Origin: Rhizobium sp. Pop5
GTDB taxonomy: Bacteria; Pseudomonadota; Alphaproteobacteria; Rhizobiales; Rhizobiaceae
Length of the DNA: 64,000 nt
Direction: 5' to 3'
Assembly: GCF_024721175.1 (NCBI RefSeq)
Contig: NZ_CP099398.1
Span: forward strand, 310,001 to 374,000
Position 1 is the stretch's first letter, and the number at the start of each line of letters is the position of its first letter. Positions 1 through 10,616 of the stretch are shown here, piece by piece. A program made the position numbers and the translations under genes. Below the pieces are notes generated by a model. It searched no databases. It was not told where the DNA came from and was given only the letters and a program-made list of their open reading frames with translations.

Positions 1-563
1 TCTACGCTGCCGATCACATGATCGAGCAACGCTTCACCGGCGAGCTTATTGCCAAGGTTCTTGGAGCCGGCAAAGCCCGGTGCGTTGACCGGCACCACCG
101 GAAGGCCGAATTTTTCCGCGGCCCGCTTGCAGACGACCTCGATGTCGTCGCCGATCAATGCTGTCACACAGGTCGAATAGACGAAAATCGCCGGTGGAGC
201 ATGGGCCTCCTTGATCTCGCGGATTGCTTTAAAAAGTTTCCGCTCGCCGTGCCCCATCACCACTTCGGTTTCAGTGAGGTCGGTCGTGAAACTGGTGCGC
301 CAGAGCGTTGGACCTGAGGAAGCCGATCCGCGGTTGTCCCAGGAATTGCCCTCACAGCCGAGAGGCCCATGGATCAGGTGCGCGACGTCGGTGATCGGCT
401 GCAGCACGATCTTGGCGCCATCGAAAGCGCATCCGCCGGCTGCCGCCCCGGGGATCAGCGGCTTCGAACAGCCGTTTTTGCGCGCCTTGGAATCCTTGCT
501 GCGGTTCTTCTCGCAGGCAGGCTCGTCAAAGACATCCTGGACTTTAGCATTGAGCAAGGGCAT
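1..563 (-). CDS. nifE: NifE, nitrogenase FeMo-cofactor scaffold subunit (3' end outside window)
   Basis: About 187 N-terminal codons are present, beginning [20 protein letters not shown]; the gene leaves the window at base 1. The translation contains the NifE/NifD-type stretches [19 protein letters not shown] and [15 protein letters not shown], with conserved cysteines, followed by [11 protein letters not shown]. NifE pairs with NifN to form the cytoplasmic scaffold on which the FeMo-cofactor precursor is matured. The ATG at 563 is preceded by a GGAG ribosome site. It is the fourth gene of a nifH-nifD-nifK-nifE run, 58 bases after nifK, so it is probably transcribed from the nifH promoter. 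The visible part is intact. Confidence 0.93.
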   Translation of the reverse strand, partial: MPLLNAKVQDVFDEPACEKNRSKDSKARKNGCSKPLIPGAAAGGCAFDGAKIVLQPITDVAHLIHGPLGCEGNSWDNRGSASSGPTLWRTSFTTDLTETEVVMGHGERKLFKAIREIKEAHAPPAIFVYSTCVTALIGDDIEVVCKRAAEKFGLPVVPVNAPGFAGSKNLGNKLAGEALLDHVIGSV

Positions 564-621
564 TGCGGTCTCCAAGTTCAGATGAAGGCGGCCGGCCTCA
601 CAAGGCCGACCGCCGCCGCTC

Positions 622-2164
622 CTAGCGGGTCAGGTCGTAAGAATAGTCCGTCACACCCGGCTCGCTCGTCTCGCGATCGAGCTTGTCGAAGATCTTGTCG
701 AGGATCGTCGTCAGGACGCGCAGGCCGCCCTGGTAGCCCATGAGCGGGAAACGGTGGTGATGGTGCCGGTCGAATATCGGAAAGGTCAGCCGGATCAATG
801 GGGTGCCGGTGTCGCGCTCGAGATACTTGCCATAGGAATTGCCGATCATAAGATCAACCGGCTCGGTAAAGAGCAGCGAGCGCAACGCCCACAGGTCCTT
901 GCCCGCCCAGACCTGGGCATCCTTGCCGAAGGGCGAGGATGCGAGCAACGCCTTCATCTCGGCTTCCCAGGCCGACGTGCCGTTGGTAGCAAGGCAGTGG
1001 GTCGGCTCACCGCCGGTTTCCAAGACGAACCGGGCAACGGCGTAGACGAAGTCAGGATCGCCGTAGATCGCGTATTTCTTCCCGTGCAGCCAGGCTTGGC
1101 TATCTGCCATAGCGTCGACGAGACGGCCGCGTTCCAGGCCGATTGCCGGAGGAATTTCCTTGCCGGTAATCTCCGAGACCTTCATCAGGAATTCGTCGGT
1201 CGCCTGAACACCCAGCGGATAATGGAACGAAGCCGTAACCTGACCGACCTCCTTGCAATATTCCAGCGTTTTGCGCGTGTTATAGTGCTGCAGCGACAGG
1301 GTCGCTTCGGCATTCAACGCCGTTTTCAAGTCCTCGATCTTCGTGCCGCCGTCATACATGCGGTACGTACCGTCAGAACGGCGTGTCGAACTGGTCGGAG
1401 GCATCCTGGATGAAGATGTAGGATACGCCCATCATGTCGAGCAGGCGCTTCAGTTCGCGGTTGTTGCCGACGCAGAAGCCGTCGAAGCCGGGAATGATGT
1501 TGATGGCTTGAGCAACCTCCTTCCGCTCGTTGCCTTTCCAGAAGTTCTCCAGAATGCCCTTGATCATGCCGTCATAGCCATCGACGTGGCTGCCGACGAA
1601 GGCAGGCGTGTGGGCGAAAGGAACATCGAAGTCGTGCGGGACCGACCCTTCGTTCTTTGCGTTTTCGATGAAGCCGTGGAGGTCGTCTCCAATGACTTCG
1701 GCCATGCAGGTGGTCGAGACGGCGATCATCTTCGGATCGTAGAGCTTGTATGTATTGGCGAGCCCGTCGACCATGTTCTTCAACCCGCCGAACACTGCCG
1801 CGTCCTCCGTCATCGAGGACGAGACCGCCGATGAAGGCTCCTTGAAGTGACGCGACAGATGCGAACGGTAATAAGCGACGCAGCCCTGGCTGCCATGGAC
1901 GAAGGACATCGTTTGCTCAAAGCCTGCGGCTGCGAAGACGGCACCGAGCGGCTGGCAGGCTTTGGCCGGGTTCACGACCAGGGCTTCGCGGCCCAGGTTC
2001 TTTTCGCGATACTCCCAGGTCTTCGTGAAGTCGTTTTGATCGGCAACGACCTGATCCGGGTGGGGGCATTCGAAATTGGCTTTCTTCTCGGCGAGCATCT
2101 GCCTGTATTCCGGCTCGCGGAACAGGGGAGCATGGTCGAGAACTTTTTCCGCCGACTGCGGCAT
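622..2164 (-). CDS. nifK: NifK, nitrogenase MoFe protein beta subunit, with a one-base frameshift
   Basis: Beta subunit of dinitrogenase, partner of NifD, carrying half of the P-cluster ligands. The start [15 protein letters not shown] at 2164 follows an AAAGGTG site. P-cluster and fold motifs are clear ([44 protein letters not shown]). The reading frame breaks near 1377: the first part ends [14 protein letters not shown], while the next frame resumes [12 protein letters not shown], exactly what the family has after DTP. One extra A on the plus strand (AA at 1377-1378) explains it; removing it restores about 513 residues, normal family length. As written the gene makes only about 263 residues. 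It could be a sequencing error, or a tolerated mutation if another nifK copy exists. Confidence 0.9.
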
Positions 2165-2251
2165 AGTAAGCACCTTTCTTTTCATCGCGCCGCACCGGTG
2201 GCGGCAATGGGATGTCATCTGTCACGAGTGCGGATCAAGTCCGATGGGAAG

Positions 2252-2284
2252 GGCCTGGCCTGCCCCCTTCCAAGACAGGCCAGG
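2252..2284 (-). other. nifD-nifK intergenic stem-loop
   Basis: A perfect 10-bp inverted repeat (GCCTGGCCTG ... CAGGCCAGGC) with a 13-base loop lies just after the nifD stop and before nifK. No T-run follows, so it is more likely an mRNA processing or stability element inside the operon than a terminator. Function is inferred. Confidence 0.55.
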
Positions 2285-2287
2285 CTC

Positions 2288-3790
2288 TCATTCGGCCGCA
2301 ACCGCCTCAGCTGGCGCGGCCTTTTTTTTCCAGGGGACGTCGTAGAGATCCCACACCGGATTATTGATGGCCAGATCCATGTCGCGGGCGAATATGGCGA
2401 AGCCGTCATAGCCGTGATACGGGCCGGAATAATCCCAGGAGTGCATCTGGCGGAAGGGGATGCCCATCTTCTGCACCGGATACTTCTCTTTGATGCCGGA
2501 CCCAACAAGGTCGGGGCGGATGCCTTCGATGAACTTTTCCAGCTCGTAACCGGTCACGTCGTCATAGATCAGCGTACCCTTGTTCACATAATGGCCGGTG
2601 CGCTGATAGTCGTCGTTGTGGGCGAACTCGTAGCCGGTGCCGACGATCCGCATGCCGAGGTCCTCATAGGCCGTGATGACGTGGCGAGGACGCAGGCCGC
2701 CGACATAGAGCATCACCGTCTTGCCTTCGAGGCGCGGCCGGTACTTGTCGACGACAGCATCGACCAGGGGCCGGTACTTGGTGATGACAGCCTCGGTCTT
2801 GTCGACGATTTCCGGACCGAAGTGCTTGGCTATTTCGCGCAGGGAGGTTTCGATCTGGGACGGACCAAAGAAATTGTATTCCATCCACGGGATGCCGTAT
2901 TTTTCCTCCATGTGCCGACAGATGTAGTTCATCGAGCGGTAGCAGTGGATGAGGTTCAGCTTGGCCTTTGGCGCGCGCTCGACCTCAGCGAGCGTGGCAT
3001 CACCCGACCAGTTGCCGACCACGCGCAGCCCCACCTCCTCCAATAGAATGCGCGTAGCCCACGCGTCGCCACCGATATTGTAGTCGCCGACGACGTTGAC
3101 ATCGTAAGGGCCGGTCTCAAACTCGACTTCGTTCTTGTCGAAAACCCAGTCACGGATGGCGTCGTTGGCGATGTGGTGGCCGAGCGATTGCGAGACGCCG
3201 CGGAAGCCCTCGCAGCGTACCGGCACGATCGTCTTTTCGTGCTCCTTGGCCTTCTTGCGCGACACCGCCTCAATGTCGTCGCCAATCAGCCCGATCGGGC
3301 ATTCCGACTGCACGCTGATGCCGTTGTTGAGGGGGAAAAGCTCCTCGATCTCGTCGATGACCTGTTCAAGCTTCTTGTCGCCGCCGAACACGATGTCCTT
3401 TTCCTGGAAGTCTGAGGTGAACTGCAGCGTCACGAACGTGTCGATGCCCGTCAGGCCGACGTAGTAGTTGCGGCGTTGCGACCAGGAATAATGACCGCAA
3501 CCGACCGGCCCGTGCGAGATGTGGACCATGTCCTTGACCGGCCCCCATACCACGCCTTTGGAACCGGCATAGGCGCAGCCGCGGATCGTCATCACGCCCG
3601 GAATGGACTTGATGTTCGATTTGACGTCGCATTCGGAAAGGGCCTTCGGCTCATCGCCAGGCTCGTCGCCGCTCGTTGCGACGCTGAGGTGCTTCTTGCG
3701 GCGCTTCGCCGCCTTGTCTGGATATTGCGCTAATACTTCCGCAATGAGCTGTTCATGCAAAACGCTGTCATTCTCGTAATCAAGGCTCAT
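2288..3790 (-). CDS. nifD: NifD, nitrogenase MoFe protein alpha subunit
   Basis: Alpha subunit of dinitrogenase, 500 residues, normal length and intact. It holds the P-cluster cysteines ([42 protein letters not shown]), the FeMo-cofactor cysteine region [12 protein letters not shown], and the homocitrate/cofactor histidine segment [18 protein letters not shown] near the C-terminus. The ATG at 3790 (MSLDYENDS) is preceded by a purine-rich GGGGGCAGGGG stretch; an upstream in-frame extension looks non-coding. It follows nifH by 107 bases that contain a strong hairpin, and precedes nifK. Its first 66 codons or so are duplicated at 61614, next to the second nifH. Confidence 0.97.
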   Translation of the reverse strand: MSLDYENDSVLHEQLIAEVLAQYPDKAAKRRKKHLSVATSGDEPGDEPKALSECDVKSNIKSIPGVMTIRGCAYAGSKGVVWGPVKDMVHISHGPVGCGHYSWSQRRNYYVGLTGIDTFVTLQFTSDFQEKDIVFGGDKKLEQVIDEIEELFPLNNGISVQSECPIGLIGDDIEAVSRKKAKEHEKTIVPVRCEGFRGVSQSLGHHIANDAIRDWVFDKNEVEFETGPYDVNVVGDYNIGGDAWATRILLEEVGLRVVGNWSGDATLAEVERAPKAKLNLIHCYRSMNYICRHMEEKYGIPWMEYNFFGPSQIETSLREIAKHFGPEIVDKTEAVITKYRPLVDAVVDKYRPRLEGKTVMLYVGGLRPRHVITAYEDLGMRIVGTGYEFAHNDDYQRTGHYVNKGTLIYDDVTGYELEKFIEGIRPDLVGSGIKEKYPVQKMGIPFRQMHSWDYSGPYHGYDGFAIFARDMDLAINNPVWDLYDVPWKKKAAPAEAVAAE

Positions 3791-3851
3791 GGGCCCCTGC
3801 CCCCTTTCAAGGTTCGGGTTAGGTCGTCGTCGCCGAAGCGGCTTTCTTGGA

Positions 3852-3883
3852 AGGACGCGCTGGCGCAAGGGCCAGCGCGTCCT
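3852..3883 (-). other. nifH-nifD intergenic stem-loop
   Basis: A perfect 13-bp stem (AGGACGCGCTGGC / GCCAGCGCGTCCT) with a six-base loop sits between nifH and nifD. The same hairpin recurs at 61521-61552. Hairpins at this place are thought to protect nifH mRNA so that more Fe protein than MoFe protein is made; that role is inferred. Confidence 0.65.
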
Positions 3884-3897
3884 GTCGACAGCGGCAG

Positions 3898-5013
<1,116 letters not shown>

Positions 5014-5210
5014 TCACTTGCACCGCTAGGTCGACCGCGACTATCAGCAGGACAACGGATCCGAAAACTGGAGACAATCGCACCCAGCTCCCAATCGAAA
5101 AATGTTGAAGCTTTCGATCCTGACCTGCCGCTGACGGCGATTAGAGCCTCGGCGGTCTTGAACCGCTCCCAAACGTTGGACCACCGGATGCTAGAGTTTT
5201 CCGGCTTCAT

Positions 5211-5432
5211 TCAGGGAGGCGGGCTGGTTGCGCCTCCCGAATTCACCAACGAGATCGGCGCCTTGTTGCCGATCGCACCATGAGGTCTTTCCTCATTGTA
5301 GTATCTACGCCAATCCTCCATCTTTTCGCGGGCATCCGCAAGGGTCAGGAACCAATGCTGGTTCAGGCATTCTGCACGGAAGCGGCCATTGAACGCTTCG
5401 ATGAAAGCATTATCAGTCGGCTTTGAACTCAA
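5211..5432 (-). pseudogene. IS3-family transposase OrfB, C-terminal fragment
   Basis: Only the last part of an IS3-family integrase-type transposase remains: [21 protein letters not shown], then the conserved tail WRRYYNEERPHGAIG. The catalytic DDE region upstream is missing. It abuts and truncates the SnoaL-like gene at about 5418. No complete element ends were identified. Confidence 0.8.
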
Positions 5433-5667
5433 TCAGAATGTTCGTGATTTGATGGATGTTGCGCGGTCCCGTCTTGAAGACACCAAGGGCGAACTCGATG
5501 AAGCCCTCGGCCGAACCGGAATAGGTCCCGTGATTGTCACGTGCATCGGGCCAGTAGGAACTGCGCAGCGCCCTTTCATCGGCGCGGTCTATCCCGCGGC
5601 AATACCGATAGAGGCAGTCGCGGAGCGCCTCGCGGTCGAGCAATTCGGTAATTTTTTTGTGTTTCAT
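5413..5667 (-). pseudogene. SnoaL-like (NTF2-fold) protein, C-terminally truncated
   Basis: From [20 protein letters not shown] at 5667 the product reads like a SnoaL_4/NTF2-fold domain ([23 protein letters not shown], then [13 protein letters not shown] and PRNIHQITN), a fold used by small dehydratases, isomerases and limonene-epoxide-hydrolase-like enzymes. It stops after about 84 residues where the IS3 fragment begins; family members are usually 130-160 residues. It lies downstream of the ferredoxin and P450 in the same orientation, so it was probably the third gene of that oxidation cluster. The substrate cannot be told. Confidence 0.65.
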
Positions 5668-5871
5668 CGCTTGTCGCACATCTGATATCGGGGCGCTTAC
5701 CCATCCAGTGACGCAGCCAGCTTTCAACTGCTCGGCTGACGTAAGGAAAAACCCTCCCTCTGCTTAGGCATGCATGTAAACAACTGCCCTTAGAAGTAGA
5801 CATCAATGGGAGAGCTGCGGGTAAGGTGTTTGGACAGCGACGGCGCCGTCATGCACCAGTCGCGTTGCGTT

Positions 5872-6126
5872 TCAACCCCCACAATGTTGGTTGAACAAAA
5901 GGCGATCGAGCAACGCATCCGAAACGCAATCTATCTCCAGCGCACGTTCAGGGCAGGATCGAGCGCCTCGCGACGCGAACAGTTCGTCCCTCTCCTCGAC
6001 ATCGATTGCACCGGGCAGTATGTATCCCTCGTCGTCAAGATTGAATATTTCGGGCGCTTGGGCCCAGCATCTTGCATGACCTTGGCATTTGGAAGTGTGC
6101 ACTATGACGCGCATACGGTACTCCAT
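5872..6126 (-). CDS. Small [3Fe-4S]-type ferredoxin, partner of the P450
   Basis: An 84-residue soluble ferredoxin. Cysteine spacing (KCQGHARCWAQAPEIF ... RSCPERAL) fits single-cluster P450-associated ferredoxins, where one cysteine of the 4Fe pattern is replaced, here by His/Ala. The phrase EIFNLDDEGY is typical of the family. It follows the P450 gene by 20 bases in the same direction, behind an AGGAGGAAAG ribosome site, and should pass electrons to it. A second start, MRVIVHTSKC, lies four codons in. Confidence 0.85.
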   Translation of the reverse strand: MEYRMRVIVHTSKCQGHARCWAQAPEIFNLDDEGYILPGAIDVEERDELFASRGARSCPERALEIDCVSDALLDRLLFNQHCGG

Positions 6127-6146
6127 GTCTTTCCTCCTCTCAATTA

Positions 6147-7364
6147 TCAGGACCAGTCCAGGATCAGATTCTCCATTCCAAACACGTGGCCCCCATAGGT
6201 GATGGGCGCCGTACCATCCTTGATACGGAAGTCAGGGATGCGCGACAGCCACTCCTCCAGGCCGATGACGATCTCTCGCCGGGCAAGGTGTGATCCAAGA
6301 CAGCGATGGGGACCGTACGCAAAAGCGGTGTGGCGATTGTCTTCTCGTGCCAAATCGATCGTGTTCGGATTTTCGAATTCCACCGGATCACGATTGGCAA
6401 TCATCGTGGCGCAGGAAATGTAGTCCCCCTTACGGATCGGCGCGCCTTCGAAATTGATATCTTTCGTCGCCACACGGATCATCTGCACGGTCGAATAGGC
6501 GCGAAGCAGTTCTTCGGCTGCGAGCACAATTCGATCCGGTTTGCTCCGCAGCAATTCCTGTTCTGTCGGATTGCGCGCGAGATAGGCCAGGTCAAAGCCG
6601 ATCGCCGTTGCCACGGTGTCCAGTCCCGCGACGAATAGAAGCGCGCCTATTCCATGGATTTCCTGGTCTCTCAACAGGCGGCCGTCGACCTTTGCCTGCA
6701 CGACGAAGGTCATGAAATCGTCGGCCGGTTCTTTGCGGCGCATCGCTGCAAGTTCATCGATGAACGCCAAAATTGTTCGGGCGGCTGCGGTTCGTCTGAT
6801 GCCGTCGCCGTGGAGCAGGTCCTTCCCCCAGCCCACGAATGTATTGAGGCGCTCATCGGATAAGCCGAGCAAACGGAGGAAGATACTAACCGCAAAAGGA
6901 AAGGCGAAGTCCGTCAAGATGTCGCAGCTTGTGCTCGACGCGGAAATCTTGGAAATCAACGCAATCGCCCGATCACGGACCGCCGGTTCAAGCTCCATTA
7001 TCCGCCTGGGCGAAAGCAGCGGATTGAGAAGTGAGCGAAACACGCTGTGAGCCGGGGGGTCGAGTTCAAGCGGGATCAGCGGCCAGTTTTCGCCAAGCGC
7101 CGAGGCGAAAAGGCTCCGATGGCTGGAAAAGGTTCCGGTGTCCTGCAGCAATTTGCGTTGGTCCTGAGCGCGAACGATGACCCAGGTACCTCGGCCATCG
7201 CGCGTATTGCAGGGAGAATAAAAGATTCTCGGTCCATTATGGAGGCAAGCGACAGCTGCGTGCGGATCCCCATTTGGCATGCGCTCCATGCCGGGCGACG
7301 TGAACAGGCTGAAGTCCTTCACCATTTCGGGAGGGACATGTTCTGGAACCCTAATGGTAGCCAC
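6147..7364 (-). CDS. Cytochrome P450 (probably CYP127A-type)
   Basis: Soluble bacterial P450 of about 405 residues. It has the I-helix LLFVAGLDTVAT, the ExxR region EELLRAY, and the heme loop FAYGPHRCLGSHLARRE with the cysteine ligand. The start chosen is GTG at 7364 (VATIRVPEHVPPEMV) because an AGGAG lies just upstream and the reading frame above it looks non-coding. A ferredoxin and a SnoaL-like remnant follow. A -24/-12 promoter (7710-7725) and a perfect NifA site (7815-7830) lie upstream, so expression in nodules is expected. CYP127A assignment is from memory of P450s on rhizobial symbiotic plasmids; the substrate is unknown. Confidence 0.88.
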   Translation of the reverse strand: MATIRVPEHVPPEMVKDFSLFTSPGMERMPNGDPHAAVACLHNGPRIFYSPCNTRDGRGTWVIVRAQDQRKLLQDTGTFSSHRSLFASALGENWPLIPLELDPPAHSVFRSLLNPLLSPRRIMELEPAVRDRAIALISKISASSTSCDILTDFAFPFAVSIFLRLLGLSDERLNTFVGWGKDLLHGDGIRRTAAARTILAFIDELAAMRRKEPADDFMTFVVQAKVDGRLLRDQEIHGIGALLFVAGLDTVATAIGFDLAYLARNPTEQELLRSKPDRIVLAAEELLRAYSTVQMIRVATKDINFEGAPIRKGDYISCATMIANRDPVEFENPNTIDLAREDNRHTAFAYGPHRCLGSHLARREIVIGLEEWLSRIPDFRIKDGTAPITYGGHVFGMENLILDWS

Positions 7365-7709
7365 TGCTTTTCTCCTGTCATCAAAGCCCCTTCGCCGAGA
7401 ACGAATTCTCCTCGGAGAGGGAGCGAGCAAAATCGTTGAGCGCCAGATTTCCAATCTCAGCAGCGCGAGGCGCCAATGACATGCGATGCAGCGATCAGAT
7501 CGCCGTGCGGCTCGAAATCCACGCTGCTTTGTTGGCCGAAGTCGAAATTTCTTGGATGCCTCGCCCGCCCTTCCGGTCGACATCGGATTTTCACGGGTAC
7601 CTCTCTTCCGGTAAATGCGTTCTGAGCACAGATGCATTTTGATTTCCTCCGCTCCATGGCGGTCACCAAAGAAACCGGCCGACAGTCCTTGCCGCCCCGC
7701 AAGAAGAAC

Positions 7710-7725
7710 TTCAAAGTTCATGCCA
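7710..7725 (-). promoter_or_regulatory. Sigma-54 promoter candidate for the P450-ferredoxin cluster
   Basis: The minus strand reads TGGCATGAACTTTGAA (TGGCAT-N5-TTGAA). It lies about 350 bases before the P450 start, so the leader would be long. The -12 half is the same GAA variant as at nifH. Confidence 0.6.
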
Positions 7726-7814
7726 ATTTGATTGATTTGGCCGGAAAGAAATTTTTCAATTGCCTTTCAGCGCTTTGGCTCAAGGCAGAACTAAAGATTG
7801 GCTGATCAAGGCCG

Positions 7815-7830
7815 TGTCGCGTATCTAACA
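7815..7830. promoter_or_regulatory. NifA upstream activator site for the P450 cluster
   Basis: Perfect TGT-N10-ACA (TGTCGCGTATCTAACA), 90 bases upstream of the -24 element at 7725, the same geometry as at nifH. Bases 7831-8250 hold nothing else I recognise. Confidence 0.65.
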
Positions 7831-8259
7831 AAACCCGACATCAGGTGCCGGATGCCATCTATTCAGGTGCGACTTTTTTCCAGCCACCACAGCCGGGGGC
7901 CAGAGACAGCGCGACGAGTAACGAATGTCCTGATGTACTGCGATGCAGTGGGATAGCTTGAGGGTGGGTAGCTTTGAATTGTGGCATCGAGCTAGCGGCG
8001 GAATTCCGGGAACAGCTCGAAGCGTGCTACTCCTTTGTCCTGAATGTCAGTTCTACCAGCCCGACGACACCACCCTAAGAGTCGGCGGCAATCTGCCGAT
8101 TGGGTGTTGCCTGACAGCAATGGGTATGGTGGCCTACCGTCCGCCGAGACGGAAGGCGATGGCCGCAGAAAGCCCGCTCAAGCGGCGGGCCGAAAATGCC
8201 GTCCGAAACAAATCCACAAACTACCCTGCCTGGCACGGCAAGAGCGTGGGTACGGAGAT

Positions 8260-8273
8260 TTGATCTGGATCAA
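8260..8273. promoter_or_regulatory. Anaerobox (FNR/FixK-type operator) upstream of fnrN
   Basis: Perfect palindrome TTGATCTGGATCAA, matching TTGAT-N4-ATCAA, 129 bases upstream of the FnrN-type gene. This suggests auto-regulation or cross-regulation by a chromosomal FnrN/FixK. Confidence 0.8.
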
Positions 8274-8401
8274 ATCGCAATCCCGATGAAATTGATAGCC
8301 ATCAAAGACGCGCTGGAAGAAATAGGGATAGCCGAAGTCGCAACGGCCGCGTGGTCGTCTCGGGCATGTCCGGCATAGGCGGTTTTCGAAGGGATCAGGA
8401 C

Positions 8402-9118
8402 ATGGACGTCGCACGCAGTGAGGTTCTCGTGATTGGCACTTCCGTCGCTTGCCGTTCCTGCCAGGCGCGGCACGGCGTCGTTTGCGGCGCCTTGTCGGCT
8501 GGCCAGCTTAGCGAACTTGGCCGCCACTCGCTGCGCCGCAAGGTCGACGCAGGCTGCGAGATCATTGCACAAGGATCGGAAAACTCTTTCTATTCGAACA
8601 TCACGCGCGGCGTGGTGAAGCTCTGCAAGGTGATGTCGGACGGGCGCCAGCAGATCGTTGGCCTGCAATTCGCCCCCGATTTCGTCGGCCGCCCCTTCGT
8701 GCGCGAAAGCACGCTGTCGGCCGAGGCCGCGACCGATGCGGAGATCTGCGTGTTCCCCCGCAATTTGCTCGAACGCATGATATTGGAGACTAGGGAATTG
8801 CAGCGTAGCCTGCACGCTCAGGCGCTGAACGAGCTGGATGCCGCGCGCGAATGGATGCTGACGCTCGGCCGGCGGACCGCCGAGGAGAAGGTCGCAAGCC
8901 TGCTCCACCTCATTGCCGCCCACGCCGAGACGGCGACGAGCACTGCCTTCGATCTGCCGCTATCGCGTGCCGAGATTGCCGACTTTCTCGGGCTGACGAT
9001 CGAAACCGTCAGCCGCCAGTTGGCCCGGCTTCGCAAAGAGGGCGTCATCCGCATCGAGAACATCCGGCATATCACCGTGCCCGACATGGATGCGCTCGCA
9101 AAGAAAATCAGCGGGTAA
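8402..9118 (+). CDS. fnrN: FnrN-type oxygen-responsive Crp/Fnr regulator
   Basis: About 238 residues. The N-terminus has the cysteine cluster ACRSCQARHGVVCG, and a central DAGCEIIAQG cysteine completes the four ligands expected for an oxygen-labile 4Fe-4S cluster, which separates it from cysteine-free FixK. A cyclic-nucleotide-binding-type beta barrel follows, and the C-terminal helix-turn-helix is LSRAEIADFLGLTIETVSRQLARL, with the E..SR contact residues of FNR. It activates genes with TTGAT-N4-ATCAA operators at low oxygen. The start MDVARSEVL is at 8402; an in-frame ATG at 8351 is less likely. It stands alone, divergent from the P450 cluster. Confidence 0.87.
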   Translation: MDVARSEVLVIGTSVACRSCQARHGVVCGALSAGQLSELGRHSLRRKVDAGCEIIAQGSENSFYSNITRGVVKLCKVMSDGRQQIVGLQFAPDFVGRPFVRESTLSAEAATDAEICVFPRNLLERMILETRELQRSLHAQALNELDAAREWMLTLGRRTAEEKVASLLHLIAAHAETATSTAFDLPLSRAEIADFLGLTIETVSRQLARLRKEGVIRIENIRHITVPDMDALAKKISG

Positions 9119-9901
9119 TTACCACCCGCGTATTGGAAAGGCCAGCCTGGCGCGCCAGCGTAAAGAACTAGGCGGCATTGTCGGGATGCAGACGGACGTG
9201 CCGGGCGCTACCACATCGAGCATTCCGGGCGAGAAAACTTCCTAGTCCCGGAGCCGCCGGCTTGCAGCTCGGGATAGCCGCCGGGCAGGTGGGTGGCGTC
9301 GCCATCGGCGCCGGGCGCCCAGCAGGTCGCCAGCGAGCTGAGCGGTGAGCGGTGAGAGGAACAAAATATCAGCTCCGCGGCGACGTCAGCCGAGCAACAA
9401 ATGCTCGTAGGCCAAAGGCTACATAGCGCGACCCGGGTGCCGGTCGGCATCAGCCGATCGATATTGGCGGCTGCGAGCTCTTCACGCCCCCAACCTGCGG
9501 ATATCCGCCATCGTCGTCTTCTGTGACGAAATTATCGGAGCCGTTTGCGTTTCACCATTTTTCGATGCGCGGTCCGAGCCTGGCGCCCCCTTTTTGTCGG
9601 ACCTCAAACTTTCTTGTGCAGTTTCAAACAAGAAAACGTGCGCGGGTAGACATACGCACGAGCAGAACCTCAAACCCCGTGACCCGCGCCTTCCCGCCGC
9701 GACCGGACTGGCGGGCAGTATGCTAAGGTTCTAAAAGGCGGCAGAGAAACCTTGATCGAGATGCGGTCGGAAGTAGCCGAAACAGCGCCCGGCCGTCAGC
9801 GCGGCACAACGGCTTCACAATTCGCTCGCCCGCACGAGCAGCGCACGAGTGCGGCGACGAAGGCCCTGTGCTGACCGCAAGTCCATCTCCTTCAGGCCAA
9901 A
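9119..9901. other. Intergenic region, nothing recognised
   Basis: About 780 bases between fnrN and the prxS promoter. Short frames are present on both strands, but none shows a family motif or a convincing ribosome site. Confidence 0.5.
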
Positions 9902-9917
9902 TGGCATGACGCTTGCT
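9902..9917 (+). promoter_or_regulatory. Sigma-54 promoter of prxS-rpoN2
   Basis: TGGCATGACGCTTGCT matches TGGCAY-N5-TTGCW, 85 bases before the prxS start. No perfect TGT-N10-ACA was found close upstream, although NifA-dependent expression would be expected. Confidence 0.8.
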
Positions 9918-10001
9918 TGCCCTGGCGTGTGGGCCGAGGTCGGATTCGTGTTAGCCGTGACTGAGAGGCCGCAAACAAATTTTCCTAGAGGAGCTTCATT
10001 G

Positions 10002-10541
10002 ATGACCATGGAAAAGCAGGTCCCTATTGTCACCTTTCGCACGCGGGTTCGCGACGAGTCTATATCCGGTCCCAACCCCTACCGCTGGGAAGACAAGACG
10101 ACCGACGACTATTTCAGCGGTAAGCGGGTAATCCTTTTTTCGCTGCCGGGCGCCTTCACGCCAATCTGCTCCACCTTCCAACTGCCTGATTTCGAAAGTC
10201 TTTATGTCGAGTTTAAGAAGAATGGCATTGACGACATCTACTGTCTCTCCGTCAACGATGCCTTCGTCATGAATGCTTGGGGCAAGTCTCAGGGGTTGAA
10301 AAATGTCAAGCTTATCCCGGACGGTTCGGGAGAATTCACTCGGAAAATGGGTATGCTCGTCGCCAAGGACAATCTCGGTTTCGGTCTGCGCTCCTGGCGC
10401 TACGCTGCCGTGATCAATAATGGCGTCGTGGAGGGGTGGTTCGAGGAAGAAGGCTTTGGCGACAACTGCGCAACCGATCCGTATGGCGTTTCTTCGCCGC
10501 AAAACATTTTGAAATGCCTTAAGGCCCCAGCCTTCGTATGA
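10002..10541 (+). CDS. prxS: PrxS, atypical 2-Cys peroxiredoxin (AhpE/Prx5-like)
   Basis: A 179-residue peroxide reductase. The peroxidatic cysteine is in the motif SLPGAFTPICSTFQLPDF (P-x3-T/S-x2-C type), and the product has the Prx5-like LSVNDAFVMNAWGK and DGSGEFTRKMGM segments. Further cysteines (DNCATDP, LKCLKAP) could resolve the disulfide. The start MTMEKQVPIV at 10002 follows AGAGGAG. It lies 75 bases before rpoN2 in the same direction behind a -24/-12 promoter, the prxS-rpoN2 arrangement known in R. etli, and probably protects nitrogen-fixing bacteroids from peroxide. Confidence 0.92.
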   Translation: MTMEKQVPIVTFRTRVRDESISGPNPYRWEDKTTDDYFSGKRVILFSLPGAFTPICSTFQLPDFESLYVEFKKNGIDDIYCLSVNDAFVMNAWGKSQGLKNVKLIPDGSGEFTRKMGMLVAKDNLGFGLRSWRYAAVINNGVVEGWFEEEGFGDNCATDPYGVSSPQNILKCLKAPAFV

Positions 10542-10616
10542 GCATTGAAGCCAACGACCAGCAGCTACGACTTGTCGTGCACACCTGCGCCGAACGATAG
10601 GAGTTTTGCTCGAACC

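Noticed and set aside
1847..3046. 399-codon plus-strand frame over nifK and nifD
   Set aside because: Antisense to conserved nitrogenase genes; no independent support.
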